Shown piece by piece: positions 39,994 to 51,400 of a stretch of 64,000 nt of DNA. This stretch comes from Paramecium pentaurelia (Eukaryota; Ciliophora; Oligohymenophorea; Peniculida; Parameciidae): positions 611,151 through 675,150 of the forward strand of contig CAJJDO010000022.1 in assembly GCA_905183005.1 (NCBI GenBank), written 5' to 3'. Under the pieces are notes generated by a model that was given only the letters and a program-made list of their open reading frames with translations, searched no databases and was not told the DNA's origin. The first letter of the stretch is position 1, and each line of letters begins with the position of its first letter. The translations under genes were made by a program, and so were the position numbers.

Positions 39994-40826
39994 TCATTCC
40001 CAATCATTTTTTTAGGCACTAAACATTAAATGTTTATTTGGACTCTTATTTCTATAAATTTTGATTATAAATTTTACCTATCTGGAACTGGAAGCATTCT
40101 AATAGGACATTATGGCTTTTTATAAGTACTCTCATCTAGTCTTTAATAATCTTTTTGGTAGGATGAAAGCTTTTCCATATTAACTCCTCCAAAAGGAGAT
40201 TAATTATTATGTTTTATTGGAGCAGCTCTATTTCCTTTTTAAGCTGTATAATCTTCTTAATATTTAGAAGAAGAATTAAATTAAATTTTTGTAGGAGTGA
40301 ATGAACTGTCATGCTATTTAATTTAATGTTAATTAGATATTGGTTATGGTCTGAAATTTTCACTATATGTAGTACTAGCCTAAATTTTATTTGGGTTTTC
40401 TTAATAAAAATACTTAGGCTTCAATTATATTGGCAATGTTTGATAAGGTTAATACCTTTAATTATATTCTGTTGAGGAAACAAAGGGTCTATGGTATGGT
40501 ATTGTTGTTTCTTAAGTTATTCTTGTTTGTCTTTCTGGAGTCTTTTATGGAGTATAATCTCTTTAATAAGATGAAACAAATGATTGGGTTCCATAATTGA
40601 TTTTATATTATTCAGGAACAATGGGGGTAGTTTTCTTAACATCCCATTTTACATAGGATTTACGATTTGTAGTGTCGAAATGTGATGGATTCACATGTAA
40701 TTGTTAAGGAGGACATTTGTCTTTTCCACATGTACAAATCTAACATACACATTTACCATTGTATTATGATAGCTTAGATGCTGATTTATCTGGTGTCTTA
40801 AAACCATTGTGAGGGGACTTATTCAT
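39994..40826 (-). CDS. Stabiliser of axonemal microtubules (SAXO/FAM154 family)
   Basis: One intron, complement(40052..40077), gives 268 residues. Near the N-terminus is the SAXO Cys motif (CVCQICTCGKDKCP), matching the C-x-C-x2-C-x-C-G-x3-CP block of SAXO1. Repeated Mn-type modules follow, with S-x-Y-x-x-D-Y/F cores (SSYQRDYTPQ, STTYSENFRPQ, SSSKYQEDYTAQ, SSYQKDYQR). SAXO proteins bind and stabilise axonemal and basal-body microtubules through these repeats. The intron is inferred because skipping it adds a long unrelated tail. The Siva-like gene starts 38 bp away on the other strand, so the two share a tiny divergent promoter. Confidence 0.9.
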
Positions 40827-40864
40827 TCAATAAATTTTATTTATTATTAAAAATTGCAGTAAAA

Positions 40865-41309
40865 ATGTTCCGCCAAAGTCCATACTACTATGAAGTTAGA
40901 TAAGAAGTTTTTAAGGAAATAAACAATGATTTAGCAAAGGAACTATCATTAATGAAGATATCTGACTAACGATTAGATTAGACAGTTCCTATAACAAAAA
41001 AAAGTGTGTCAAAACAAGAATTCATTAGTTATTGTATTTCTTAAAAATTATGATTAAGTTTATAAAAAATAAAAGTAGAATGAATAAGTAATGGAAACAG
41101 AAGAAGAAAATAATTTAGTTTGTAAAAATTGTGATAGTAAACCATTAAATGCAAATACAATATGTGTAGAATGTTCTCGATTAGCTTGTCAAAGATGCAT
41201 ATATTAATGTTATTATTGTGGATAGTTTTGTTGTTTAATTTGTTGCATAAAAATATATCTACATAATGGAGATTTTGTTTCTTGCTTACATTGTAGTTAG
41301 AATTAATGA
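40865..41309 (+). CDS. Siva-like Cys-rich zinc-binding protein
   Basis: One intron at 41034-41058 gives 139 residues. The C-terminal 70 residues hold regularly spaced cysteines (CKNCDSK, TICVECSRLACQRC, CYYCGQFCCLICC, CLHC) with the same order and spacing style as the zinc-binding C-terminus of SIVA1. The N-terminus is helical (EVRQEVFKEINNDLAKEL). In animals Siva binds TNF-family receptors and XIAP; no such partners are known in ciliates, so only the fold is claimed, not the function. Confidence 0.7.
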
Positions 41310-41767
41310 ATAATTATATAATATTTATGCTTTTAAATTAAGGCGCTCAAAGTTATTCTTAACTTATATATAAAAATATAAATATTCAAAATAATCATTT
41401 TATATACAATATTTCATTAAAGAAAGTGAATCAAATAAATATAAATAGATCTTAATATAAATAAAGTATATCAGAATTTTGATTTATTGAAATATATATT
41501 ATTATTAATTTTTGATATAATTTTAAGAGTTATTTAATCATTGATTAATATATTAATTTTTATTCCATTTTATAAAACTTTAACTTAACTTAGATTTTTT
41601 ATAATTGATATTTGTTCTTTCTAAAATTCTTAGTGAAAAATAGCCTTATTCAAATAAGAAACATGAAATTATTATATATGATACATCAATTTAAGAGAAT
41701 TATTATATGAAATTACTGTAGTAATTAATATTTATTAAAAATCAACAATGCTAGCAAAGTCTTAATA
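41310..41767. other. AT-rich intergenic region
   Basis: No frame or RNA structure recognised. It presumably carries the promoter of the two-TM gene downstream. Confidence 0.6.
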
Positions 41768-44153
41768 ATGTATTTATCAGATGAATGTTTAGTTTTTAGA
41801 TAAATTGATCTGTTCGGATAAAGTATTTCCTTGAATTTAAACGGAGAAGATCAATATAAAACAGGTGGAGGAGGTTTTTTATCTTGCTTGATTGTGGCAA
41901 TCGTTGCGATATTTTTTTAATCAAACATTATAGATTTCTTAGGAAAGACTAATATCACTGCAGAGACATAAACAGTATTTGAAGAAAATCCTGATAGGAT
42001 TAACTTTACATCAGATAATTTTATGTTTGCTGTTTCTATTGAATAAAATAAAGCTTTCAATACAAATCCATTTTTTAACATTTCTATAAAAGCAAGGTAA
42101 ATTTATTTTACAAATAAAAGAACATATGTAAGATTGAGTAATGGAACAACTATTAAATATGAAAATCTAACTAATTTGATTCCATGTACTTTAGATAGAT
42201 TTCAAAAAATATTCGATAAATATGATCTTAATTTTACAGATCAATACAATTAATTAGGATTATCTACATGGTTATGTCCAGAGTAATATCTTCATTTATT
42301 ATATAGTCTTAATTATTCAATAACAGTTGGTGGAAGATATTCAAGTGAGTATTTAGATTTCGCCAAAATTGAAATAACAGATTGTAAAAATGATACTTCA
42401 AAAAATGCATATTTAACTTGGCATCCAACTTGTGCATCTAAAGATGTTATGGAAAAATGGTTATCAGGGGAAGGTTCTTATAGAATAAGAATGTATTTCA
42501 ATTCTAATTCAATTAGATATATGACAAATACAGTTGTCAATCCATCAAAACCAACTGATTATATTCAAGGTTATTTAGATGATGAAGTCTATTTTTAATT
42601 TGTTCCATTTAAATTATCTCGGTAATCTGATATATTTTTTAAAAAATACTAAATAAATACTGATTAAAGTTTAGTTCCAGTATTTGATGATTAATAAATA
42701 GAGAATGTATTTATGAAAGAACCTGCAGATTTTAGAGATATTACTACTCTAGGATCTCCAACAGATAAATAATATATAGCTTTATATTTTAGAAGAAGTC
42801 CTTATACAAAATATATTACAAGATAATTTTAAAAAGTAGATGACTTATTGTCATACTTAGGAGGATTTGTGAATATAGTCGTTGTATTTTTAGGTTTCTT
42901 TGTAGCATTCTATAATAGATAACAATGTAAATATTTATTATTCAATATTTTAAAGATCTAATAGAACTTGCAAATAAAGTTTATGACTTTAATTTTGAAC
43001 ATGGTAAAAATTCTTAAAAGATAAGAAATGATGATTTGGTTAAAAAGATTACTTAGATCAAGAAAAAGGCACAAACGCCTAAACTTTTAGAGATATAAGA
43101 TTCAAATTTGCCAAATAAAAAATCACTCACTTAACCTTTATAAGATGAAGAAATACGAATACAAGTATTGAATGAAGAGACTCCTTATAATACAACAAAT
43201 TAAAAATAAATGATCAAAAATACTTCATCAGAAATTAAATCTGAATTTTAAAGATAATAAGAGGAAATAGTATCCAAACTAGGTTTTAAGAGTAGAAAAG
43301 AATATCTAACATCATAAATATCTTAAGTTCTCACTAGAGCTCAACCCATATAATTTACATTCAAATTCCTTTGCCATTAAATTACAGGAGGGAGATGCTT
43401 TAAAGATAAAACATCTATTCTACTTATGAAAGCAGTGTATATTTACTTATTTATTTAATAGTGATAGAATTAATTCTGATATAGATATTTATGTAATTTT
43501 AGAAAAAGTTAAAGAAATCAATCTATTAAAAGATTTAATATTAGATAAAAATTAATAAATTTTATTTAATTTTGCTCCAAAATAAATAATTGCTCTTTCA
43601 GAATAGAAAAAATTGCCTAGTAGAGTTGAAGTTTATACGTAATTATATAATTAAATAATTTTAGATAAAAATTGACAGAAAATTCAAATTCTTCTATGTC
43701 AGTTGGTTAAATTGCATAAATGGCTATGAAAAAATATTCAGAAGATAAATAAGCAAACCTTCCTGCATCTATTAAAGCATATTAAAAATTATATAAGGTA
43801 AATAGATATTATTGAGTAAGGCTTATGATAAAATAAATGATCCTTAAAAAGAATTAGGTAGAGTTAATGAAATACTTATTGATAAATTAGGCAAAGAAAT
43901 ACGGGATATATTTGAAGTTTCTTAATTTATAGATTTCGATCTCGTTGAATAAAAATTGAGTCATAGAATTAAATATATACTTAGAAGAAAAGTAAAATAA
44001 ATGAGGTAGAGCAAATCAAGATCTTAACTAAAAAAAGAGTTTGACGATGATTCTTCAGAAAATTTTGGACTTTTTAGTTAAGAAAGAAATAACAAACCTG
44101 ATAATAGTGGAATATTGCAAAGAGAAATATTATTTCCTCATAGAAATTTTTGA
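41768..44153 (+). CDS. Large two-TM membrane protein of a ciliate family
   Basis: Five exons (introns 42927-42955, 43437-43461, 43639-43664, 43798-43820), 760 residues. The N-terminus has the pattern IDLFGQSISLN then YKTGGGGF followed by a transmembrane helix (LIVAIVAIFF). About 330 residues of predicted extracytoplasmic domain follow, with Asn-rich strands and paired cysteines. A second helix (VVVFLGFFVAFYN) leads to a cytoplasmic Q/K/S-rich tail of about 370 residues. The truncated gene at 63646 has the same start-TM architecture. This is a multigene family in Paramecium; its function is unknown to me. ATG 41768 is the first in frame. Confidence 0.75.
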
Positions 44154-44217
44154 ATTACTGAGATAACATTGCAAATTAATGCATAATTATAAAAATATTT
44201 GATTATTTGACTATTTC

Positions 44218-44685
44218 TCAAATCAATTCGACTGAGTCCAAAATGACTTTGCTTTCTTTATTTGCCACACTAAGGAAAAGACTTAAATCACTTACATATG
44301 CTTTTGCCATTCTAGATACATCTTTTTGAATGACAATATAACCTATTATAAATTGAAATCCTTTTTACTTTATGTTGGAATATTATTTTCAACATATTCA
44401 ACAGCTTATCTTCCCTTTAAAGTTCTACTCAAAGCTTGTTTAGCACAATACCAATTAATATCATGAATCTCAGCACCAGCTAAATTCATTGCCCAAGTTT
44501 ATTTGTTTTCTTATTTTAATCTAATGTATACATCTAACTGGATAGGCTTTGAAAATTCTTTAATAATATGGCACTGGCCATTAAGATGTTGACATAACTC
44601 TATCAACAATAGGTCTTTCATGTATAGGTCCCCACAAAGCTCCAGAAAAGCATGCTACTGATTTATTATGTGTGAGACGAATCAT
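44218..44685 (-). CDS. Small conserved-looking protein, possibly mitochondrial
   Basis: Introns complement(44510..44531) and (44343..44368) give 139 residues. The N-terminus is basic with Ser/Ala (MIRLTHNKSVACFSGALWG), which would suit a mitochondrial presequence. The rest is a compact helical domain (RQAVEYVENNIP, MAKAYVSDLSLFLSVAN). I do not recognise it. An in-frame ATG at 44787 lies inside the 3' end of the GCP4 gene and a TA repeat, so the later ATG at 44685 is preferred. Confidence 0.65.
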
Positions 44686-44700
44686 TTTAATTATTTTTAA

Positions 44701-44726
44701 TATACATATATATATATATATATATA
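44701..44726. repeat. TA dinucleotide microsatellite
   Basis: A run of alternating T and A directly upstream of the small gene at 44218-44685 and just after the GCP4 stop. It probably lies in the promoter or leader. Confidence 0.8.
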
Positions 44727-44740
44727 AATTATATGAAGGT

Positions 44741-47117
44741 TCATAATTTTTCATTGGTTTTATTATCAAAATAGGAATTATAATCAAGCCTTGTTAACAA
44801 TTAAAATAATGCAGTTTAATTTGTACTTTTTGTTAACAACTAAATCAAATTAAATAGAGCAATAAATTAAGTATCAAATTCTACCATAAGTTTATAACAT
44901 TCTTTATTTATTAAAGAATGATGTTACATTTCAATTCTATTAACTAATTCAATGTATTTATGTACAAATTTAATTATTTGAAAAATGTTTTTGACAATCT
45001 ATTATAAATTTAAAAATAATTGATTAGAAACTGATTATTCAAATTCATCCATTATTTTTCTCATTAATTCAAAGTTGATTTCATTTTACATTCTTGATAT
45101 CATTTTAGACCATTAGACAGCAATGATATCCATTTAAAAATAATGATAAAATGCATTAACAACATGCATTAATTATGTATGCATTCCTAATATATATTTA
45201 CAATCTTTTTTCTTAAATTTTTTTGTTAATTTAATCCATACTTATTATAATTCAAATTAAGCATGTCGAATAGGAAATAAATACCTAAAGAATAATTAAA
45301 ATTTTTCTTATAAAGAAGGTGTAATAAGTAAAGATAATGGATATTCTACTTAATATTTTAATGTAAGACCACTCCAAGAAGCATCATTTAAAAAATTACT
45401 ACCTATCATTTTCCATGTATACAAATCAACAATTTAACCATATTATTTAATACCTACCATACATCTACCTAATTCCAATTAAAAATATTTTTAAAATTTA
45501 AAAGCTACCTTTTTCCATTAAGAAGGTGGTAATATATCAGTTTTACATTAAGTATCACTTTAAGTATCATCTATAATTAATGATAATTCATCATTTTAAT
45601 AATTTATTTTTAAACTATGTAAATCTCCTTCTGAAAAATCTATTTTATCCAATTTCCATTTATAAATTATTTCTTCTTTAAATTTAATTTTAGATTCCAC
45701 TGATAATGAAGATACTTTCTATTAATCCAATTTTAATCTAATAAATACTCCATTTTCTTCATCTTAACAAAATAACAATACTAAACTTGTACTTAAATCT
45801 TATGGAACTTATAAAATAGAATATCCTCCCAATGGTTTTTATAATTATTATTTAAATTTAAATACTATTTACAATGTAAATCCATTTTCAATTGATTATT
45901 TAACATCTCTAAAAACACCACTCCAATCTTCAGGACCTCTAGCAGGTCCCATTCTCAAAATATTAATTGTTTAAATCACATTATTTTTAATCTATAAATT
46001 ATTTAAGGATTAGAATGTCTTATATTCAAATCCATTATTGTATATAAACATTTCCATTTTCTCTGTTTAATCATAATCCATTTTATGAAGATTAAAATTT
46101 AATTCTTATAAAGCTTATTATGTTTAAGGTAATTATAAGATTGATTAACAATCAGACAAAAATTATTATATAAAATTACCATTATTAAGTAGTATAAATA
46201 AATAAAAGTTTTTTAAATGAATAAATAATTCTTATTTATTAACAATTACTTAAACTAATTATTCACCCACTTATTTCTATAATTAATCAATAATTCTATT
46301 AAATGTAAAGGAATCATAAACTTCAATTTCTTTTATTAATTATTAATGTTCATTAATGAACAATTCTTGTTATCCTTTCAAAACTTTTACCGCTTTTCCT
46401 ATAAATAATATTTTATCAGCCATCTATAAAGTAATAAAATGTAATGGTAACATCTAAATATTTAATGTAAATGATGTATCCCAATTGTATTCATGTTAAT
46501 CAGTTTTCTTTTTCTCATCTATTCTTTAAATAAAAAATTCATCTGAAGTGTCTAAAATTTAACCATACTACAACCAGGAAGATAATTATTAAAATAACAC
46601 TTCATAACATGCTGATAAAATGTTTTAATAAATTTATTAAAGTCTATCATTACCTGTCAAAGTTCTTTCATAAAGATAATCTAGTATTTATCCCCCGCGC
46701 ATATTGTGTTACTGTATTATGTTAATGGATGTATGCAAATTCAATAAAATTTAATAATATGCTTATAATCTTACATTTAATTAGGATACTATGAACATTT
46801 TTTCATTCAAATACTCTTATTCCAAAGTCAATATTGTTTATCTATAATCATTCAAACTATTGTCTATTCCATATACCAAAGCCTATGATATTTAATTGTT
46901 GTTTTACTTTAATGTAGCTGCTTTTCTCATCTTGATTTTATAAGAAATTATCTATTTGCTAATAATGATATCCTAAATTCACAATTTGATTCAATTGAAC
47001 TATTTCAGGTTTTGAAAAAAGATTCAAAGATTCATCAATATAAAAAGGTGAGTTATCAAATTATTTGACAAATGACCCTGGTTTACCTAACAAAGAAAAT
47101 AATAAGTCGTGTAGCAT
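44741..47117 (-). CDS. TUBGCP4: Gamma-tubulin complex component 4 with inserted LamG-like segment
   Basis: One intron, complement(46883..46907), gives 783 residues. The start is typical of GCP4 (MLHDLLFSLLGKPGSF). The GRIP1 half is recognisable (GGQILDYLYERT, LSSWLQYGQILD). The GRIP2 half is clear: WSGLTLKYQVEYPLSLLITP, FRYLFPIRHAQFELQQVW, and the C-terminal LLTRLDYNSYFD, matching the GCP4 ending LLRLDYNKYY. Between them, at about 45400-46050, lies an extra ~220-residue segment that reads as a LamG/ConA sandwich (SIENGFTLQIVFKF, GYSILQV, SLVLLFCQDEENGVFIRL). GCP4 is a subunit of the gamma-tubulin ring complex that nucleates microtubules at basal bodies. Confidence 0.88.
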
Positions 47118-47292
47118 AATTTAATTTTCAATTTTAATAATTTAATGATAAATAATATATATATTATATTTATTATATTCTATAATTATAATAAAGAGAC
47201 TTATTAAATATCATAAATTAACTTGAATTTGTGTACAAAGAACCACATAATTTTCATTAAATAATTAAATTATTCAAATACCCAAATTATTT

Positions 47293-47316
47293 ATTAATAA
47301 TAATAATAATAATAAA
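47293..47316. repeat. TAA trinucleotide repeat
   Basis: A run of about eight TAA/ATA units in the intergenic space upstream of the gene at 47400. No function inferred. Confidence 0.8.
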
Positions 47317-47399
47317 ATTTAAATTAATTATTTTTATCAGAATTTAAGTAATTTTTGTGTTTGTTGTAATTGTATAAGTTTAGATTAATATTTTAAATA

Positions 47400-48560
47400 A
47401 TGAGTGTTTGTAACAAAAATTACTTATAGGAAACCTTCCCTTAATATGTTCATGATTAACTAAATAAGGTAGCTGAAGAAAACGGAAACATGGATAAGTA
47501 GATTTGATATCTTAATAGAGATCATAGAGAATTTTCAAAATTATTGACATTTTGAGTGAACTTAAGATTTTATCCTTTGGTTTAGCCTCTAAGTTAAAAA
47601 CATAAGAAGGATTTATGCTATTTCCAGAAATAATTTCTGAAAAGTACATTATTGAATTTAAAGAAATCAAATCGTGCAATTTGAGAAAAAATGAATCCTC
47701 TTATTTTTAAGCTTGGACATTTGCTAATTTAGACCTAGTACATAGTCTATATTTAATTAGATCGATATGTATAAGTTACAAACATTTTTGCGCATTTTAT
47801 GCATTTTAGCATATTTTGAGTGCAAAAAATATTTTGAAGTGTTACAAATTGATTACAAATCAAAATATGAAACAGATCTTTTTAAAGTGTTTTTATTGTT
47901 ATAAACTCAAAAATAAGAATATTAAATTGAGTCAGATAGCTTCTTTCTTGAATTAATTGAAAAATGTGAATGTAAAAATAATTAGTTCATTTCATATATG
48001 ATTAAATTCTGTAAAGAGAAGAATATGTTAAAATGTATAGGATATTTGGATTCAATAAAATCAACAAATAAAGTTTCTTCAGAAAAAAGGAAGGGATTTC
48101 AAAAATTTAAAGAACAAGAATAAATGAAAAAAGAATCACTTTAAGAGTCATAATAAATCTCTTAATAGATAATAATATAAAATTAAAATCCTACATAAAT
48201 AATAAAGAGATAATCATCAATATTTCCAAGAAAATCATTGGATTAATAATGTTAATTGATTTAATTTTAAGAGTCAACAAAAGACTTGATAAAAGCAAAT
48301 GGAATGAATCGACCTTCATTAACTATGAGAACAATAAAGGATGGAATTAATCATAAATATAAGGTAATTAAGTGTTATTTATATGAGTGAAGCGTGAAAA
48401 TGATAATAGACAATAAAGATATTTATAGAATGATACAAATTAGTAAAGATAATTTCATGAAGAGGTTTGTCGAAAATTAGAGAAAGTATAAAGAAGAAAG
48501 GTTACGTGTTGGAATTCTGATTGTTTAGCTCCTGAAACTCCTGAAATTTACAGTGATTGA
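47400..48560 (+). CDS. Hypothetical protein, helical N-terminal domain and Q-rich tail
   Basis: Introns at 47498-47520, 47738-47760 and 48364-48392 give 361 residues. Residues 30-180 are helical with regular Leu/Ile spacing (RIFKIIDILSELKILSFGLA, FLRILCILAYFECKKYFEVL) and may be a TPR-like or all-helical scaffold. The tail is Q/K/S-rich. The first intron ends in TAGAG, so the acceptor used is the second AG; the earlier AG would change the frame and hit a stop. Function unknown. Confidence 0.6.
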
Positions 48561-48615
48561 TTGTTGGGGATTGATAATTATATAAAGTCGTTTTTATTTA
48601 ATTAATATTAAAATC

Positions 48616-49740
48616 ATGAAATCCTTAATCTTGATTGCCCTCATTGCTGTAGCCTTTACAGCTAGAGTTTAAGAGAGAAACATGGCTAAAGTCTAAGCTG
48701 ATTTAGCTAAAAGTACATATGGAAAGGCATTACTTCATTTGGTTGAGTTACACTCAATGGCAGGTGGACCAGTTTAAGAGTTAATCGATGCTATCGAAGA
48801 ACTCATTAATGACTTAGAAGAAGAATTAGAAACATTAGAATTCAATTTCTAAGTGAGAACAAACGAACATAATGCACTTGTTGTCTCTCTTGAATAAGAC
48901 ATCCAAGATGCAGTTATTGGTATTTCAAAAATCTATGTATAGATGTCAACAACACATAAGACACTCTTGATAATTTACTTTATCCAAGAAGAAATCAAAT
49001 CTAAAGCAAAATTGATACCGTTATTGGATACTAAGAAGAGAATAGAAAGAACTATGATGAAGCAGTCCTTGTTAGAGAATAAGAGCATGAAGCATTTGAA
49101 GCCTAAGTTGCTGAATTAAATGATGCAACTGCTTCAGTTGACGATGCACTTGCTTTACTTTCTTCATTGACAAATCCATCATTGTTGTAAATCAAAAGAT
49201 TCTAAAATACTTTGAAAAATATTGAAAATAAATTAAGATCAAGATCTAGAATGGCCCCAATGATCAAGGCTCTCATTAGTTTAGCTTCCAATCAAAACTT
49301 TTCAAATTAAGATGTTTTGAAATCCATTGTTGATGCTCTTAATGATTTCAGAAATGCTGTAGTTGATCAAATCAATGATTTAACAGCCTAAGAAGCTCAA
49401 GATGTTGCTGATCATGAAGATTATCTTGAATAATTGGATTCTGAATTTGCAGAATTTGGAAGATAAATTGACAGAGCAACTGTAGACTTGACTGCAACCA
49501 ATGGTATTAATTAATATTATATATTTTATAGAAAAGATTGACTCAATGGTTGAATTCAGAGATTAAAGAGCAGCTGATTAAAAATAATACACTGCTGAAT
49601 TAGAATTGGAAAATAACACTTATGCTGAAGAAACCGATATTTACACCAATACCAAGAATGAATTCACTAGAGAATTGGGAGTCAGTGAATAGGCTTTAGC
49701 ACTTGTTTAAAGTGTTGATTTCTCAAACATCTAGGTTTGA
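48616..49740 (+). CDS. Trichocyst matrix protein
   Basis: Introns at 48920-48942 and 49504-49531 give 357 residues. A signal peptide opens it (KSLILIALIAVAFTARVQ). The body is a four-helix-bundle coiled coil typical of trichocyst matrix proteins: NMAKVQADLAKSTYGKALL, ELINDLEEELETLEFNF, TNEHNALVVSLEQDIQDA and the paired LNDATASVDDALALLSSL. These acidic proteins are cleaved from precursors and crystallise inside trichocysts, secretory organelles fired in defence. The family is large and near-redundant in Paramecium. Expression is probably strong, but no regulatory element is identifiable. Confidence 0.93.
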
Positions 49741-49884
49741 TATTAATAAAATATACACATCAATTATTACAATCGTATAATTATATTTATATATAAAGAG
49801 ATTATATTTTTAATAAATGATATATAAATACAGTAATAAGATATATATTTTATAATAATAATCAATCAAACATTAAGTTATTAT

Positions 49885-49885
49885 N
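49885..49885. other. Assembly gap marker (single N)
   Basis: The only ambiguous base in the window. It abuts the start of the duplicated trichocyst segment, so it probably marks a contig join of unknown true length. Confidence 0.9.
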
Positions 49886-50787
49886 AATTCAATTTCTAAG
49901 TGAGAACAAACGAACATAATGCACTTGTTGTCTCTCTTGAATAAGACATCCAAGATGCAGTTATTGGTATTTCAAAAATCTATGTATAGATGTCAACAAC
50001 ACATAAGACACTCTTGATAATTTACTTTATCCAAGAAGAAATCAAATCTAAAGCAAAATTGATACCGTTATTGGATACTAAGAAGAGAATAGAAAGAACT
50101 ATGATGAAGCAGTCCTTGTTAGAGAATAAGAGCATGAAGCATTTGAAGCCTAAGTTGCTGAATTAAATGATGCAACTGCTTCAGTTGACGATGCACTTGC
50201 TTTACTTTCTTCATTGACAAATCCATCATTGTTGTAAATCAAAAGATTCTAAAATACTTTGAAAAATATTGAAAATAAATTAAGATCAAGATCTAGAATG
50301 GCCCCAATGATCAAGGCTCTCATTAGTTTAGCTTCCAATCAAAACTTTTCAAATTAAGATGTTTTGAAATCCATTGTTGATGCTCTTAATGATTTCAGAA
50401 ATGCTGTAGTTGATCAAATCAATGATTTAACAGCCTAAGAAGCTCAAGATGTTGCTGATCATGAAGATTATCTTGAATAATTGGATTCTGAATTTGCAGA
50501 ATTTGGAAGATAAATTGACAGAGCAACTGTAGACTTGACTGCAACCAATGGTATTAATTAATATTATATATTTTATAGAAAAGATTGACTCAATGGTTGA
50601 ATTCAGAGACTAAAGAGCAGCTGATTAAAAATAATACACTGCTGAATTAGAATTGGAAAATAACACTTATGCTGAAGAAACCGATATTTACACCAATACC
50701 AAGAATGAATTCACTAGAGAATTGGGAGTCAGTGAATAGGCTTTAGCACTTGTTTAAAGTGTTGATTTCTCAAACATCTAGGTTTGA
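49886..50787 (+). CDS. Trichocyst matrix protein, second copy truncated at the gap
   Basis: Continues in frame from the codon containing the N, with introns at 49967-49989 and 50551-50578 and stop at 50785-50787. It matches residues from about 75 to the end of the upstream gene. The signal peptide and first ~74 residues are missing at the gap. It may be a real tandem or ohnologous paralogue with its 5' part unassembled, or an artefact of joining two versions of one locus. The diverged 3' flank after 50821 favours a genuine second gene. Confidence 0.75.
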
Positions 50788-50821
50788 TATTAATAAAATA
50801 TACACATCAATTATTACAATC

Positions 50822-51400
50822 ATATTCAAATTATTTATAAACCAATATATATAATTAGATTTGATTTCTTTACTTTTATAATGTAGTTAAATAAACTATT
50901 ATCTGCTCTAACTTTTTATATCATTTTTTTTATTATTTGTTTCTTTAATATATGTCTTCCCTTTAATTTTTCTAATTCAATTTCTATACAATATAAGTGT
51001 TTAAAAATTACATCTAGCTCTAAGGAAGTTTATGAATTATAATCAGAGAATTATGGACTATTAATTTAATATTAAGATCATAAATTATATCTACTTTTAA
51101 GTCTTAAATTGACTTTGATAATTATATCTTCTATAAAACATTTCACTCAATCTTTCTATTCTTATTTAGTTATTTAGTATATTCATCTTTCACTTTATAC
51201 TTCTCTTTCTATACTTAAAAATTCTAGATTTACAACAATTAATTAATCTTGTCGCTTAATGTAATTATTGTAATAGATTTAGTTAGTTAAGTATTTAGAA
51301 TAGACTAAACCATCAATTATTTCTTATTAATATAACTTAGGTCTGTTGTTCATTAAGCAATTATTTATAAATATGAATGCATTAATAACAATAAGTTAAA
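50822..51400. other. AT-rich intergenic region
   Basis: No supported gene or RNA between the second trichocyst copy and the zinc-finger gene. Confidence 0.6.

Larger units (their letters stand above)
48839..50821. repeat. Near-identical 936-bp direct repeat (48839-49774 and 49886-50821)
   Basis: The second copy follows the first at a constant offset of 1,047 bases without indels, including both introns and about 34 bp of 3' flank, then the two sequences diverge. The only coding difference I noticed is T49563 versus C50610, synonymous for Asp. The second copy begins exactly at the N at 49885. Confidence 0.9.

Noticed and set aside
44686..44787. N-terminal extension of the small protein starting at ATG 44787
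   Set aside because: It would run through the TA repeat and overlap the end of GCP4; the later ATG at 44685 gives a clean presequence-like start.
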